64,000 bases of DNA, taken from Pipra filicauda. Taxonomy: Eukaryota; Chordata; Aves; Passeriformes; Pipridae. The notes under the pieces were generated by a model. It was given only the letters and a program-made list of their open reading frames with translations. It did not search any database and was not told where the DNA came from. Shown in pieces: positions 26,576 to 38,754 of this stretch (within the stretch, counting starts at the first letter, position 1; every line of letters starts with the position of its first letter). The stretch covers positions 8,713,049-8,777,048 of the forward strand of contig NW_024104365.1 in assembly GCF_003945595.2 (NCBI RefSeq), read 5' to 3'. The position numbers and the translations under genes are program-made.

Positions 26576-28214
26576 GTATAGAAGCAAAACATCTCCAGCC
26601 TAACTACAGAGCCCCTGAATTAGGATTGTGGGAACCAGGGTAGCCTGCAGGTACCACTGCTTGCTGCAGCTCAAACTGCCTGTTCTTCAGAAAGCAATTC
26701 CTAGAGTTAAACCTGAGGGCTGGTTTTGCCTCTGAGCTAAGGATCCCAGGGAATTTGTGCTCCTGTTTTGGTTGGGACTTACAGTTTCAAGGAATGAGTG
26801 TTAATGCACCCAGAGCTTGTAGAAATCACCAAAGCCATTTTTAGGCTATGAATGGCTCTTAAACCAGAACTTTAAGATACTGAACTGCCCCTTTGCTGCC
26901 CATCTGTGCCTCTAACCCATCATTTTCTATACCCAAACACACATAAACACAGCCCTTCACCTCTTGAGATGAAGTCTGGCTTTCTCTTAGCAGCCAGGGC
27001 TCAGTGTTTTTCTCCCCCTGATCTGTAAATCCCCCAGCACTGAGGCTGAGAGTCCCCAAAATGTGACATGAAGACCCTTTGCCTTCTCCTGGCTCCTGGC
27101 ATGACCTCCACCCTGCACAAGCTGGGTTTAAGATCCCTCAGACAGCCCAGGCTCTCCCCAGATCCCTTTCTGTGATGGACTGTAATGAGGGTGGCCACTG
27201 TTAAACCACCCCATGCATTCAAAGCCATCCTGGTCCTCCCCTGATGTTCCCCATCTCCCTGGCCATCCCCTCCTCCCTCTTCAATCTGCTCAAGTCGGAG
27301 CAAAACCACTGAAAGACAAAGAGTGTTCCCAGCTCCAGCCCACAGGGAAAAGGTCTGGGGAGCTAATTATAGGCTCCTGCATCAGAGCCATCAATAATTC
27401 AGGAAGCTCTGAAATGGAGCTGGAGACAGAGGCAGGGCAGTGCTTGCCTGAAGCACTTGGGGTCAGGATGGCCAAATTCTGGTGAATGTGTGGGATGTAG
27501 CACTTTCACCTCTGAATTTCTGGGGTCAGACACCAAATTCAGCCTCGCCATCCATCCTCCTACCACAAATAAAGGTGGCGGGATCCTGCTCCTCTCCAGG
27601 CTTCAAGCCACCAGGCTCCAGCTTTCCCTCCCAAGGAAGACACAAGTCTGATTTATCACCTCTTCCCACACTCAGCTTTGTGCTTTTCTCTGCCCTGAGT
27701 GAGGTTTTGAGCTTGCTGGAACACCATTTTATTAATGAGGTTGAGGTACAGGTATCCACACAGCTAGAAATGCTTCTCTCTTCCCATTCTTGACATGTTG
27801 GGATGGGGCTCTCACATCTTTCTGAGCATCCCTTAAACTCATTGAGAAGGAAAACTGGAAGGTAAAAGTCTGAAGCTGAAGTTAACACCACAGCACAGAG
27901 GATGTATTTTGCTAAATTGGGAATTCAACCCAGCCTTGGATGCATTTCTTATCAGTTGAGCTTCAGGAAGGACACAGCAAAACAGAGGGATCGTGTTTGC
28001 TGAGGCAGATGGAAATGTGTGGCTGGATGCAGCAGGAGAGGGGACCAGGAGACATCCCACCCAAGGCACTCACAGCTCTCGGTGCAATTAAAATCCAAGG
28101 CAAAACTCACATCGGGCTTCAAACTGCTGTCCCAGAGGTGCTGATGCCCTGGGATGTGTCTCCATCCCGATTTAACCACCCACGCAGCACTTTCCCTGTT
28201 TCCAGGAAGAGAAT

Positions 28215-28297
28215 TAACTCTATCCCGGCCAAAACAGTTGGACTCGATGATCTGAGAGGGCTTTTCCAGCCTAAACGACTCTATGATTCTATGAAAC
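28215..28297 (+). mobile_element. CR1-related tail fragment
   Basis: GTTGGACTCGATGATCTGAG and CTTTTCCAGCCTAAACGACT with an ATGATTCTATGA tail, typical of a younger CR1 subfamily 3' end. Confidence 0.75.
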
Positions 28298-29160
28298 TAA
28301 GACAGCTTCCAAAAATTAGCGCCCTGACAGACCTGACTTGCTCTGGGCATCCTCGAAGGTGTCTGGGACTGACTGCAAAGGGGTGATTGTGTCATTTGAG
28401 GTGTCCCTATATCGGTTTTGAGCAGCCCTTCCCAGCAGCTCTCACTGCTCTCAGCTGAGGCTCTGGCTCCCTCTCCTGACACCTTTTACTGGTCCAACCA
28501 TCCTCCCAAAAGCTCATGGGGAAGGCACTGGCGTTGCTTTTTGACCCTCAGGTCTGGGCCACGGGCACGAACAAAACCTCTGAGTGGCTCAGGCATCCCC
28601 AAAATCCAGGTGTGGTGCTGCTTCACCCACAGGAGCCTCTGAAGGAATAATAGGGTGCAGTGTTGCTTCCAAACTTCTTCCAGGAAACCCTGTGAACCAC
28701 GTTGGACCAAATTAAAGCACCACCAGCACCGTGCCAAGCATGGCCTGGCATATTTGGGACACATTCCCCCAGACCTACAGTGAGGATCCTTCGTGTCCGG
28801 CTCTTCCCAATGTATCTCTGTTTGCAGGTGGGAGAGGTCCCCTTGTTTCTCTAAGCCCTGATGTCCATAGATCTCTCCTGGGATGGGTTTCACAGCCCCT
28901 TAACTCCATAAAAATCCATGTCAGGCCACCTGCAGTTCATCCCTGGGACCTCTGTGTCGAGGAAGGTGAAACCAGGAGAGCAGCAGAAACAACACACCAG
29001 AGAAGGGAACATCCCTGGAGGCCCAAAGGGAAGGTACCCTGAAGGAGTTTAGGAGAGGGGTGATCCATCACAAGGATGAACATGTTTAAGTAGGAATTAG
29101 TAGGCCCAGGAGCAAGGAAAGCCCTCTGGAAAGCAAAAAATTACCTTGCAAGACTGGGCT

Positions 29161-29210
29161 TGGTCCCCTCCTGACCAGACTGGTCCCCTCCTGACCAGAC
29201 TGGTCCCACC
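29161..29210. repeat. Tandem 20-bp repeat, about 2.5 copies
   Basis: TGGTCCCCTCCTGACCAGAC is repeated exactly twice, followed by TGGTCCCACC. Confidence 0.9.
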
Positions 29211-29877
29211 TGTGGGGCTCCAGCAGCAGCACAGGGCTCAGTCCTCCCCTTCTCCTTCTCCTGAATGTCCTCTGTCCCTCAGTCCTGCTCCTCTGAGAGG
29301 ATCCACCAGTAGATGGCAAGACAAACCCACATTTTGGGGTGAAAGTGTCCACAAGTCCCAGGGAGAGACCTGGGAGCCACCTGTGCCAGGGTGGGGCTTC
29401 TCTTGTGTCTAATGTGGGGTTCAACTCACCCCATGACATCTCTCTCTCACTCCTTCCAGCTGCTCCTGCCTCAGATTTTCTACAGACTTGGTATTTTTTG
29501 TCTCTCCAGCTCTCGGTGCCACATGGCTGAAATCAGTCATGGGATGCACTGATTGTTGGGGAAGGGCTGGTGGGCAAAGGGAATAACACTCAGGTATAAT
29601 AATGCTTCACTTCCTTGGGAAGAAGGATAAAAAATGCCTATGGCACAGAAGCTTGGGGAAGAGCAAGGCTGGAATGGCTGGATTTCAAGACCTTTAGAAA
29701 ATAACTGAACAAACAGTGCTGGTCCCATAAACATCCTGGCAGATCACCTGGTTGTATTCCCTGCCTGAATTTGACCTTCTTGGGAGAGACTTTGTTCCCA
29801 TCTCCCCATTTCCCGTGGTGATTTATTTCATGGAGCATTTTCCTCTCTCTCCATAAGCCTCCCATCCTGGCCTGCTG

Positions 29878-29912
29878 CTGATTCTATGATTCTATGATTC
29901 TATGATTCTATC
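29878..29912 (+). repeat. Octamer microsatellite ATTCTATG, four units
   Basis: GATTCTATGATTCTATG-type units repeat without interruption. The octamer is the CR1 3' terminal repeat, but no CR1 body precedes it here. Confidence 0.85.
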
Positions 29913-30280
29913 AAAATAGTGATGCAGCTGGGGAGGGAAGAGCTGGTTTCACACACGCATGTGTATATCGATTGTGCATAACCATCATTTTCTCTTAAAA
30001 ATACAAAACAATCCAAAAACTTCACCAAATCCAGTATTTTGGAACTTTTGAGTCATCGGCCCCCACTGATGTCATCATGCACAAGGTCTGACACACAAGA
30101 GGAGGGAGGATGTGCCAATGCAAAGTAGCTTTTTTGACTTGGGGCTTAGTGCACGAGGACAGAGAATCCTCCACCTTTCCACTCTTCCAAAGTCATTGTT
30201 AGAGCCACTTCTTGGGGTCACAGAAGAAACCTGGGCCAGATGTTCCTCTGACACCAACCTTGGCTGTGGAAAAAGCCTTT

Positions 30281-30720
30281 CATAGAATCCCAGAATGGTT
30301 TGGGTTGGAAGGGACCTCTAAGATCACACAATTCCAACCCCCTGCCATGGACAGGGACACCTTCCAGTAGCTCAGGTTGCTCCAAGTCCCATCCAACCTG
30401 GCCTTGGACACTTCCAGGGATAGGGTAGCCACAGTTTCTCTGGGCAACCTGTGCCAGGACCTCACCACCCTCACAGTGAACAATTCCTTCCCAATATCCC
30501 ATCTCTCCCTGCCCTCTCACAGTGGGATGCCATTCCCCCTTGTCCTGTCCCTCCAGGCCCTTGTCCCAGGTACCTCTCCAAGCTCTCTTGGAGCCCCTTT
30601 AGGCACTGGAAGGGGCTCTCAGGTCTCCCTGGAGCCTTCTCTTCTCCAGGCAAACACCTCCAGCTCTCTCAGCCTGTCTCCAGAGCAGAGGGACTCCAGC
30701 CCTTGGAGTATCTTCTTTCC
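30281..30720 (-). mobile_element. CR1 3' fragment
   Basis: TCATAGAATCCCAGAATGGT, GCCACAGTTTCTCTGGGC and CTTTAGGCACTGGAAGGGGC. It extends to the AGCAGAGGGACTCCAGCC block. Confidence 0.92.
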
Positions 30721-31299
30721 AAAGCCTTCTCCTGCTCCAGCAGTGTTGCTTGCCCCAAGAACACCCCAAATTGGGGCAATTCCTGCACATTCAACTGTCT
30801 TCCATGCCCAGAGCAACAGCAGCATTCAGCCCCTTTTCTCCAACATCCCAGCCCAAGACAGCACTAATTAATTTATGACTTCTGGGGAGAGGACAAGCTA
30901 AGCCTTAAATTAAACTTTCCACTTCAACAGGCATCTCAGCAGGAATCAGAACCCTGTCCTGGCCAAAGGACAAGTAGAGCTGTGACTGGCTCCATGTATC
31001 TTGGAAGAGATGGAGACGCTGCTCCTGGTGGCATTGGCAGGTGGCTGTGATGGGAAGGGATTTGGAAACTGGCAGGCAAGCAGCACATGCCTGGAGCTCA
31101 GCAAATATGTGATCACCAGCCATGGAACAAAAGCCATTGTGAAGAAGCATCAGCCAGAGGAACGAGTGGAATCTTCTTGGCAACAACAGCAAGGTGTTGG
31201 AAGAGCATCCAGGCTCTGAGCTCCCAGCGTGAGCAGCTCTGCTCTTACTGCCTCATTATCCCAGCATTCAGAACTGAAATAGGGCCTGAAAGCTGAAAT

Positions 31300-31556
31300 A
31301 GGACCTTTTAAACTGACAAAGGGTAGGGTTAGATTAGATTTTAGGAAGGAATTCTTCCCTGTGAGGGTGGTGAGGCCCTGGCACAGGTTTCCCATAGGAA
31401 CTGTGGCTACCTCATCCCTGGAAGCATCCAAGGCCAGGTTGGACAGGGCTTGGAGCAACCTGGGCTAGTGGAAGGTGTCCCTGCCCACAGCAGGGGGTTG
31501 AAACTAGATGGTCTTTAAGGTCTCTTTCAACCCAAAGCATTCCACGATTCTATTAT
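31300..31556 (+). mobile_element. CR1 3' fragment
   Basis: GGAAGGAATTCTTCCCTGTG, CTAGTGGAAGGTGTCCCTGC and TCTTTCAACCCAAAGCATTC. Confidence 0.9.
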
Positions 31557-32531
31557 TTTTGTGGGGTTTTATTAGTTAAATTACAATTTGCTTACTTGCC
31601 TCCAGCAAACAGCTCAGGGGCTGTGGATTGGAGTCCTTCTTTGGAGTTCCAGCCCAGCCACACCTTCTTCCTCCTGTGCAGAGCAAAACTGCCCTTCCCC
31701 ATCACAACCCCCTTCACCACAGTGGTTGGAGCTCTGTTGGACTCTCTAGAGAACCAAAACCCCTCCAAACTCCTCAGGAATCTGGCACAGACACACTGTC
31801 TGGACAGGGCCATGGTGTGTCCCCAGGGACTGAGGTGCCACCATTCCCATGCAATGTAGATCCTGATGTTCCCATTCTCCTGCCAGCTGAGGACCTGAGG
31901 TTCCTGGTAGGCAGACGTGCCTGGAGACAGGTGAGAAATGTCCCCTCTCTGTCCCCCAGAGGCTCAGCATTATCTCAGGCAATCGGGCCAGCTGCTGTTG
32001 CCAGGTGGGGAGGTGGAAAATCTGCTCCTGGCACTGATCCCAGGCCATGCTGCCAGCTGAGCAAACACCCCCGGACAGTCAAGGGTCATTGGCACAGAAA
32101 CATCTGCTCTGCCCCCTCCAGAGTGTCTCCAGTGAGACTCTGCTGCTCTTGTGCAATGGATGGGGCAGTTTTTCTACCTGGCAAAGCTGAAGTTCCGATG
32201 GATGGAGAAATGAAGGTGTTGCCATTTTCTTGGCAGATCATCAGCCAGACAGCAGAGAAAACAGCTGAGCAAACAACTGGGTAGAGCCTGTCCCGTGCTT
32301 AGGGCTTTGCAAGGCCTCTGCCTTTGATGGAGGGGGCAGCAATATTCATGGAGAAGTGATGGAAGAGGTGGTGGGATCAAGGTGTGGATCGAGGGCTGAA
32401 CCGCAGCCATGGAGCGCATGGAGCTGGTGTCCACAGGGCAGTCTGGACACGCAGTGCAGTGGGGTGATGAGGCCATGCTGCATCCCTAGTGAGCCCTGGG
32501 GTCCTGTTGCTCCTGGTAAGAGCTCAGATTT

Positions 32532-32860
32532 CACAGAATCACAGAATGATTTAGGTTGGAAAAGACCTCCAGGATCATCGAGTCCAACCTGTTCCCGATC
32601 CCCACCTTGTCACCCAGCCCAGAGCACTGAGTGACACGTCCAGTCATTCCTTGGACACCTCCAGGGATGGGGACTCCACCACCTTCCTGGGCAGCCCCTT
32701 CCAATTCTTAACAAGCCTTTACATAAAGAAATCCTTCCAGATTTCACCAGAGTCCCCTTCCACATGCTGAACCCCTCTGGTTGCCATCAGCACACTCGAG
32801 CAGCAGCGGCTCCTCCCAGGAAGCTTCTGCAAGGTCTGCAGGAAACCAGAAGATCCTTCA
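32532..32860 (-). mobile_element. CR1 3' fragment, younger-type subfamily
   Basis: TTCACAGAATCACAGAATGA, AGACCTCCAGGATCATCGAG and CACCTTGTCACCCAGCCCAG. The same subfamily recurs at 58541 and 62238. Confidence 0.88.
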
Positions 32861-32861
32861 T

Positions 32862-32958
32862 GATATGGCTTGGTGGGGATGATGGCATTCAGCCAAAGGT
32901 TGGACCTGATGGTCTTGGAGGTCTTTTCCAACCTTAATGATTCTATGATTCTATGATC
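32862..32958 (+). mobile_element. CR1 tail fragment, inverted relative to the preceding one
   Basis: GGTTGGACCTGATGGTCTTG, TCTTTTCCAACCTTAATGAT and two tail octamers. It matches the reverse complement of the start of 32532-32860, forming an outward-facing pair. Confidence 0.82.
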
Positions 32959-35228
32959 AGCTGTCCGGGGCTTGGGTGAGCAGGATCTGCAGCTCACTGG
33001 CTCCTCGTCCTCCTGCCATCAGCACCCTAAAAACGGCTGTTATCCCATTGGAGATTGGATTTGTTGGTTAAATATATCGGGTTTCACACCACCTTCCAGA
33101 GGGGGAAAGATTGCAGGAAAGAGCTGGAAGTTTCCCTCACACCCCATTTTATTTAGCACGTGTTTTACACAACCAGTCCTGTGTACAAATTAAACATTTT
33201 TGGCTACATTGCCATAGTTAAGGAGAAGCTGATAAACCAGGCCCCCTTATTCATTATTTGTAAATAATCGTGATGTTTCTGAATCTGTATTTCTTATTCT
33301 TGAAACCACAGATTTTTTTTGTGCATGAAATGACAAGACTCCAGGAGGAAGAGCCTCAAAAATGCCCCAAATGTGATGGATTTGGGGCAGTTCTGGTTGA
33401 AGGGGCAGAGGAAGGTCAGTGGGTGAACCCTGGACTTTGCTTCCTCTCCTCTGGCTCACTCCTTTCGCAACTGATGATGGATCTTTAACCTGGAATTATG
33501 GAAAGGCTGGAGAGATGAAGGACCTGTTGCACCACAAGGGCAAAGTGACATCAGCAGCAATGCTCCTGTCTGGCCAAAAAATTGTGGGCTCGCTGGTGTC
33601 CTTGGAGCTGAACATCTCCTGCCAAGAACCTCCTCTCCTGGCCTAAAGGTCATCCCACACATCCGGGAACATGCTGTGACCTCCTTGCAGGAGGGAAATT
33701 CCTGGGCATCCGTTTGTCCTGCCAGGAACATGGTTCCAGCCTTCTCCCCTGACAAAGAACAAAGGCAGGGATGTGCTGAGCAACCAGCAGCAAGGTGGAG
33801 GACACACTTGTTGGGCTGGAGAGGGACAGGGGACATATCACTTGATTATGGGAAGATATCCAAGAGCCTCCTTGTGCTTCTTCCCAAGTGTCCCTGGGTG
33901 TCCAAGTCCCAGGAATTTGGTGGAAAGGACAGGTTGGAGATGACCAAGCCTGTTGGTGTCAGGATGAGGGTTAACCTGGAGCCTGGGTCCATCCTGGCTG
34001 GCACAGTCTGGCTGTAACGAGATATTGAATTAATTTTCCATCCAGAATAGGATCCCTGCCTCCCAGTTGCCTGCTGGATGTGGTTCTTGCCCTGGGCTAA
34101 TCCCTGACCTATTCCCAGGGATGAGCTTGGGAGGTAAATAAGGAGAACAGGCAACAGCTGTAATCTGGGTAAAGCTATGCTGTTCCTCTGCATCCCTAAA
34201 TCCCTTCCTGCCCCAAACCTCACTCCCAAACTGACAGGGATTTGGACTCAGCTGCTTTTCCCCTCAGGACAGTGGAAAACAAAGCCATGGATCCAAGGAC
34301 ATCCACAACCACTGCACAGGCTGGGAGCTCACCCACATGAAGGGTCACATTTTCTCCTCTGGGAAATTTTGGCAGAGAAACCTAAGGTTATTTCCATCTG
34401 TGCTAAGAAATAACCCCTCCTGTGGTCATTTTCCATTCAGCTTTATATTCACCTTCTGAAGAGCTGAGGAGATGTACAGAGCTGTCTTCATCCAGGTCTG
34501 TCTTCCTCCAACCACGACTCCAAGCCCACATTCTTCTTCCATATGTCCATATCCACCTCCTGTCACGACTTTAAAACTCTGTGACAGAAAAGTCTTTCCA
34601 GCCTGGATCTGACATGGGGATCACTCTGTATTTAAAGACCAAAGTGACCACAAAGTACGAAAAATAAGAAGACCTTCAAGCATTGACATCTGTAAGGGGT
34701 TCCTGCTTTTCCTGGTGCTCAGATGAGATCAAGCAGTCTGGGAGGACATGGTAGCTAAAGAAATTGGCATTTCTGTGCTGTGGAAATGCCTTCTGGATTG
34801 GGAAAGGAGTGGAATTTCTCACTGCCTGAAATCCTCTGAGGTGAAGCACATTGCAAGATAAAAGGCTGCTCTGGAAAAATTAAACTTAAAATTAATGTCT
34901 TGTTCTACTTCTATAGGGGAAGTTTCTGACTTCACTCCAAAAAGTAATTTACAGGAAAATTATGTATTTTCCACATGAAATGTCATTGTAAGCAGCACTT
35001 TTCCACTTTTTTAAAAGTTGGCACTTTGAGCTAGAAATACATTTATCAGTGAGTGCCTGCAGCAGCTCCCAGGAGGATTTTCCTGAGCCCCCAGACTGTC
35101 TGGAGAATCTCACACCTCCGCTGGAAGGATAAGGGATAAACGAGGTGGCACAAACAGAATGGCCAAAGGGTGAGGGAAGCAGAATGGAAATATGGAATTG
35201 TTTGTAGGACTTGGCTTTGCAAAGTACC

Positions 35229-35690
35229 ATAGAATCATGGAATGGATTGGGTTGGAAAGCACCTCAAAGCTCATCTCATTCCACCCCCCTGCTATTGGCA
35301 GGGACACCTTCCACTATCCCACGTTGCTCCAACCAGGCCTTGAACACTTCCAGGGATGGGGCAGCCACAGCTTCTCTGGGCAACCTGTGCCAGGGCCTCA
35401 CCACCCTCACAGCCAACAATTCCCTCCCAATATCCCATCTATCCCTGCACTCTGGCAGTGGGAAGCCATTCCACCTTGTCCTGTCCTCCCAGGCTGTTGT
35501 CCCAAGGCTGTTGTTCCTTCCCAATATCTAATCCAAATCTACTCTCCTTCAGCTTAAGGCCATTCCCCCTTGTGCTGTCCCTCCAGGCCCTTGTCCAAAG
35601 TCCCTCTCCAGCTCTCTTGGAGCCCCTTTAGGCACTGGAAGGGGCTCTAAGGTCTGGAGTCTTCTCCAGGCTGAAAGACCAGAGCTCTGC
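35229..35690 (-). mobile_element. CR1 3' fragment
   Basis: CATAGAATCATGGAATGGAT, CTTCTCTGGGCAACCTGTGC and a partly duplicated middle block (two CCAATATCYAAYC sections, at about 35428 and 35521). Confidence 0.92.
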
Positions 35691-36051
35691 TTGAGGTCAG
35701 AAGAAATGTTATCCTGCACTTAAGACCTTTTCTACTGTTGGTATCCATCTGAGATGGGGGAAAAGGCAGAGGACTGTGCAGATGGCACTCAGCTCTTTAT
35801 AGTTTTTGTCCAAAGGTTTAAATTCCCTCAAAACTGAACACTAACCTGTGCAATGCACCTTCTCAGGAAGGCTGCACAAAGGATTACAGAAAATAAAGCC
35901 ACTGGAAGGTATCAAATGCATAGAAGCAACCAACCCCTGGGTCAGGGTGAGTGGTGGTTGTACTGGGAAACCACTCCAGTGCTAAACTGGAAGTCAGTTT
36001 TCTCAAACTGTGGGCTTGAGTCCTCAAAATTGCACAGATAGCCACTGCCAG

Positions 36052-36272
36052 CTTGAAGGAAAACATCCTAAACTGCTCCTAATTGCAGCATCAGGGGCAG
36101 GAAAACATCCTAAACTGCTCCCAATTGCAGTATTAGGGGAAGGGAAACACCCTAAACTGCTCCCAATTGCAATATTAGGGGCAGAAAAACATCCTAAACT
36201 GATCCCAACTGCAGAATCAGGGCAGGAACACATCCTAAACTGATCCCAACTGCAGAATCGGGGCAGGAAGCA
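36052..36272. repeat. Minisatellite, about 5 copies of a 41-42 bp unit
   Basis: The core AAACATCCTAAACTG recurs with starts near 36061, 36103, 36145, 36187 and about 36228, i.e. steps of 42, 42, 42 and 41 bases, with a partial copy at the end. Units also share TGCTCCCAATTGCAG-type sequence. Because 42 is divisible by three, one + strand frame reads a 14-residue repeat (KHPKLLPIA core), but there is no other sign that it is coding. Confidence 0.9.
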
Positions 36273-36959
36273 ACTTTTTTCACTGACTGAGCAACTCTCA
36301 CTCTGGATTTAAGTTCCATAATGGTGCTGCTGAAGCATAAATGTCTTTTTAATCCTGTCCCTGCAGCTGTGAGTGCCAACTCTCTTACTGCTCTATGGAG
36401 TCTCGGTCATCCTTAAATCCCTGGGTTTATTCCAGAAGCTGCCCCTTCCTCTCCCTGCACAGCCCCTCAGGCACTCAGATCCACAGGGAATTTAGGATCA
36501 CATACAATTATGGTATGAAGCCAAAAATAGCCCGCAGAGCATTTGTCTGGCCTGAGCCTCCAGGAGAAGGGCAAATGCCAGCTGATGGTCACCTAAAATA
36601 GAAACATCCTGCCTGGAGGGTGTCAGGGCAGACACCAACCCAGTCTGAAACATGGAGAGTGGTGAGGGGGGGCTGCAAACTGGGCACCCCAGCCCCTGGA
36701 GCCACATTCTTGCCCTCTGGCTGACCCTGGGGCTCTCCTCTTTTCACCTCCCTGGGCTCAGTTTCGCTTCCCTGGAGGAATGAGGAGCTGCCAACAGTGT
36801 GTTAGAGCCTGACTCCGTCCTGAGGAGCAAAAGGAGGGGTTTTCCAAAGTCACAAAGTTCATCACCCACACTCCTCACAACCTTTTCACTGAGGAAAGAA
36901 GGTTCCACCTCTTCTGCACTTCTCTTATGTCTTAAGCAGCCAAGAGCAGAAATCAGCTC

Positions 36960-37262
36960 AAAGCACCATCCAGCCTGGTCTTGGACACTTCCAGGGATGG
37001 GGCAGCCACAGCTTCTCTGGGCAACCTGTGCCAGGGCCTCATTACCCTCATAGTAAAGAATTTTTTCCTAATATCCAATCTAAACCCAGCCTCCTTCAAT
37101 TTAAGACCATTACTCTTGTTCTGTCAACATGGTCTTATCTGAAGTCCCTCTCCAGCTCTCTTGTGTACCTTTAGGCACTGGGAGGGGCTCTGAGGTCTCC
37201 CTGGAGCCTTCTCCTTTCCAGGCTGAACATCCCCAGCTCTCCCAGCCTGTCTCCAGCTGTAG
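36960..37262 (-). mobile_element. CR1 fragment lacking its 3' tail
   Basis: CATCCAGCCTGGTCTTGGAC, CAGCTTCTCTGGGCAACCTG and CAGGCTGAACATCCCCAGCT. Confidence 0.9.
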
Positions 37263-37929
37263 AATCTTTGGATCTTATGATCACCTGTGGCCATTTCTGG
37301 AAGCCAGACTGGGCCTGTGTCAAGCAGGACTCGACAGGAGCCAAATCAAAGGGAAGTACGTGGGAAGAGGGCAAAGCCGCAACACCCTCCACAGCAGGAT
37401 AGTCACATTAGTCATCAAATGTGGTCAAGAGGAATGTTTTCTCCACAAGAGGTTCCCATCATTAGGAAGTGGAGGTGTAGGAGGAGGGAAAGGCCTTGTT
37501 TAACCTGAAGGGAAGGTTTCTCCATGGATTAATGAGTCAGGGTGAGTCTGCTCATTCTCACTGCACCAACAATTCTGCTGACCAACCCTGCTGGTTGTGC
37601 AACAGGTGGAGACAAGACCTGCAGAAACAAGGACCCAACAATCTTCAGTTCTTGGGGTGTGCTTTCAAAGCTCCTCCCTCAGAACACTCTTGCTCTTTTC
37701 TCTCTATTTCAAGCTGTAAAGAGAGACAGACACATGACTGAGGAAGGACCAAAAGGCTCCTCAAGCTGAGAAATGTAGCAGCGACAGAGGAATAGTTAAA
37801 AGCCATCATTTCTTGGATGGTTGCCACCTGCAAGCACAGCCTCGTGGCTCACTGGAGACTGAGGGGTATCCACGCTGTGTCTCCCTGCGAGTGGCTCTGC
37901 TGAGCAACTGGGATAGTCAGAACAAAGTT

Positions 37930-38600
37930 AACCAAAGAATCTCAGAATGGTTTGGGATGGAAGGGACCTTAAAGATCATCTCCAGCCCCTGCCATGGGAA
38001 GGGATGCCACTCACCGGACCAGGTTGCTCCAAGCCCTGTCCAACCTGGCCTTGGACACTTCCAGGGATCCAGGGGCAGCCACAGCTGCTCTGGGCAACCT
38101 GTGCCAGGGCCTCACCACCCTTGCAGCCAACAATTTCTCCCCAATATCTAACCTATCCCTGCCCTCTAGCAGTGGGAAGCCATTCCCTGTTCCCTGTCTC
38201 TCCAGGCCCTTGTCCCAAGTCCTTCTCCAGCTCTCTTGGAGCCCCTTTAGGCACTGGAAGGAGCTCTCAGGTCTCCCTGGAGCCTTCTCTGCTCCAGGTG
38301 AACACCCCCAGCTCTCCCAGCCTGGCTCCAGAGCAGAGGGACTCCAGCCCTCGGAGCATCTCTGTGGGCTCCTCTGGACTGGCTCCAGCAGCTCCACGTC
38401 CTTGTGCTGTTGTTCCCCAGGGCTGGAGGCAGCTCTGCAGGTGGGGTCTCACCTGAGGGGGCAGAGGGGCAGAATTCCCCCCTCCCCTGCTGCCCACGCT
38501 GTGGGATGAGCCCAGGACATGGGGGGTTTCTGGGCTGGGAGTGCCCATGGTGGGGCATGTCCAGCCTCTCACCCACCAGCACCCTCCAGTTCTTCTCCCC
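37930..38600 (-). mobile_element. Longest CR1 fragment of the intergenic region
   Basis: Runs from AGAATCTCAGAATGGTTTG through the untranslated body to the more 5' blocks GGGGTCTCACCTGAGGGGG and CACGCTGTGGGATGAGCCC. The same 5' blocks occur inverted at 50425. Confidence 0.92.
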
Positions 38601-38754
38601 AGGGTTTTTCCTCAATCCATGCTCCTCCAAGCCTGTGCTTGTGCTTGGAATTGCCCCAACCTGGCTCATAAAAGGCTTCAGCACTGACCAGGATCTTCAT
38701 TGACCAGGATCCTTTATCACTGCTCTTACCTGCTCTGAGCAAGGATAACAAAGC

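Larger units (their letters stand above)
24966..30280. other. Intergenic, no gene seen apart from repeats
   Basis: Contains the A/G purine tract, CR1 pieces at 25800, 26433 and 28215, the 20-bp tandem repeat and the octamer microsatellite. No exon is supported. Confidence 0.5.
30721..35228. other. Intergenic, no gene seen apart from CR1
   Basis: CR1 at 31300 and the inverted pair at 32532-32958. The stretch 32959-35228 is unique and becomes AT-rich toward its end. The 218-codon + frame at 31628-32284 has no recognised motif. Confidence 0.5.
35691..37929. other. Intergenic with minisatellite and one CR1
   Basis: Besides the 42-bp minisatellite and the CR1 at 36960-37262, nothing recognisable. 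Confidence 0.5.
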
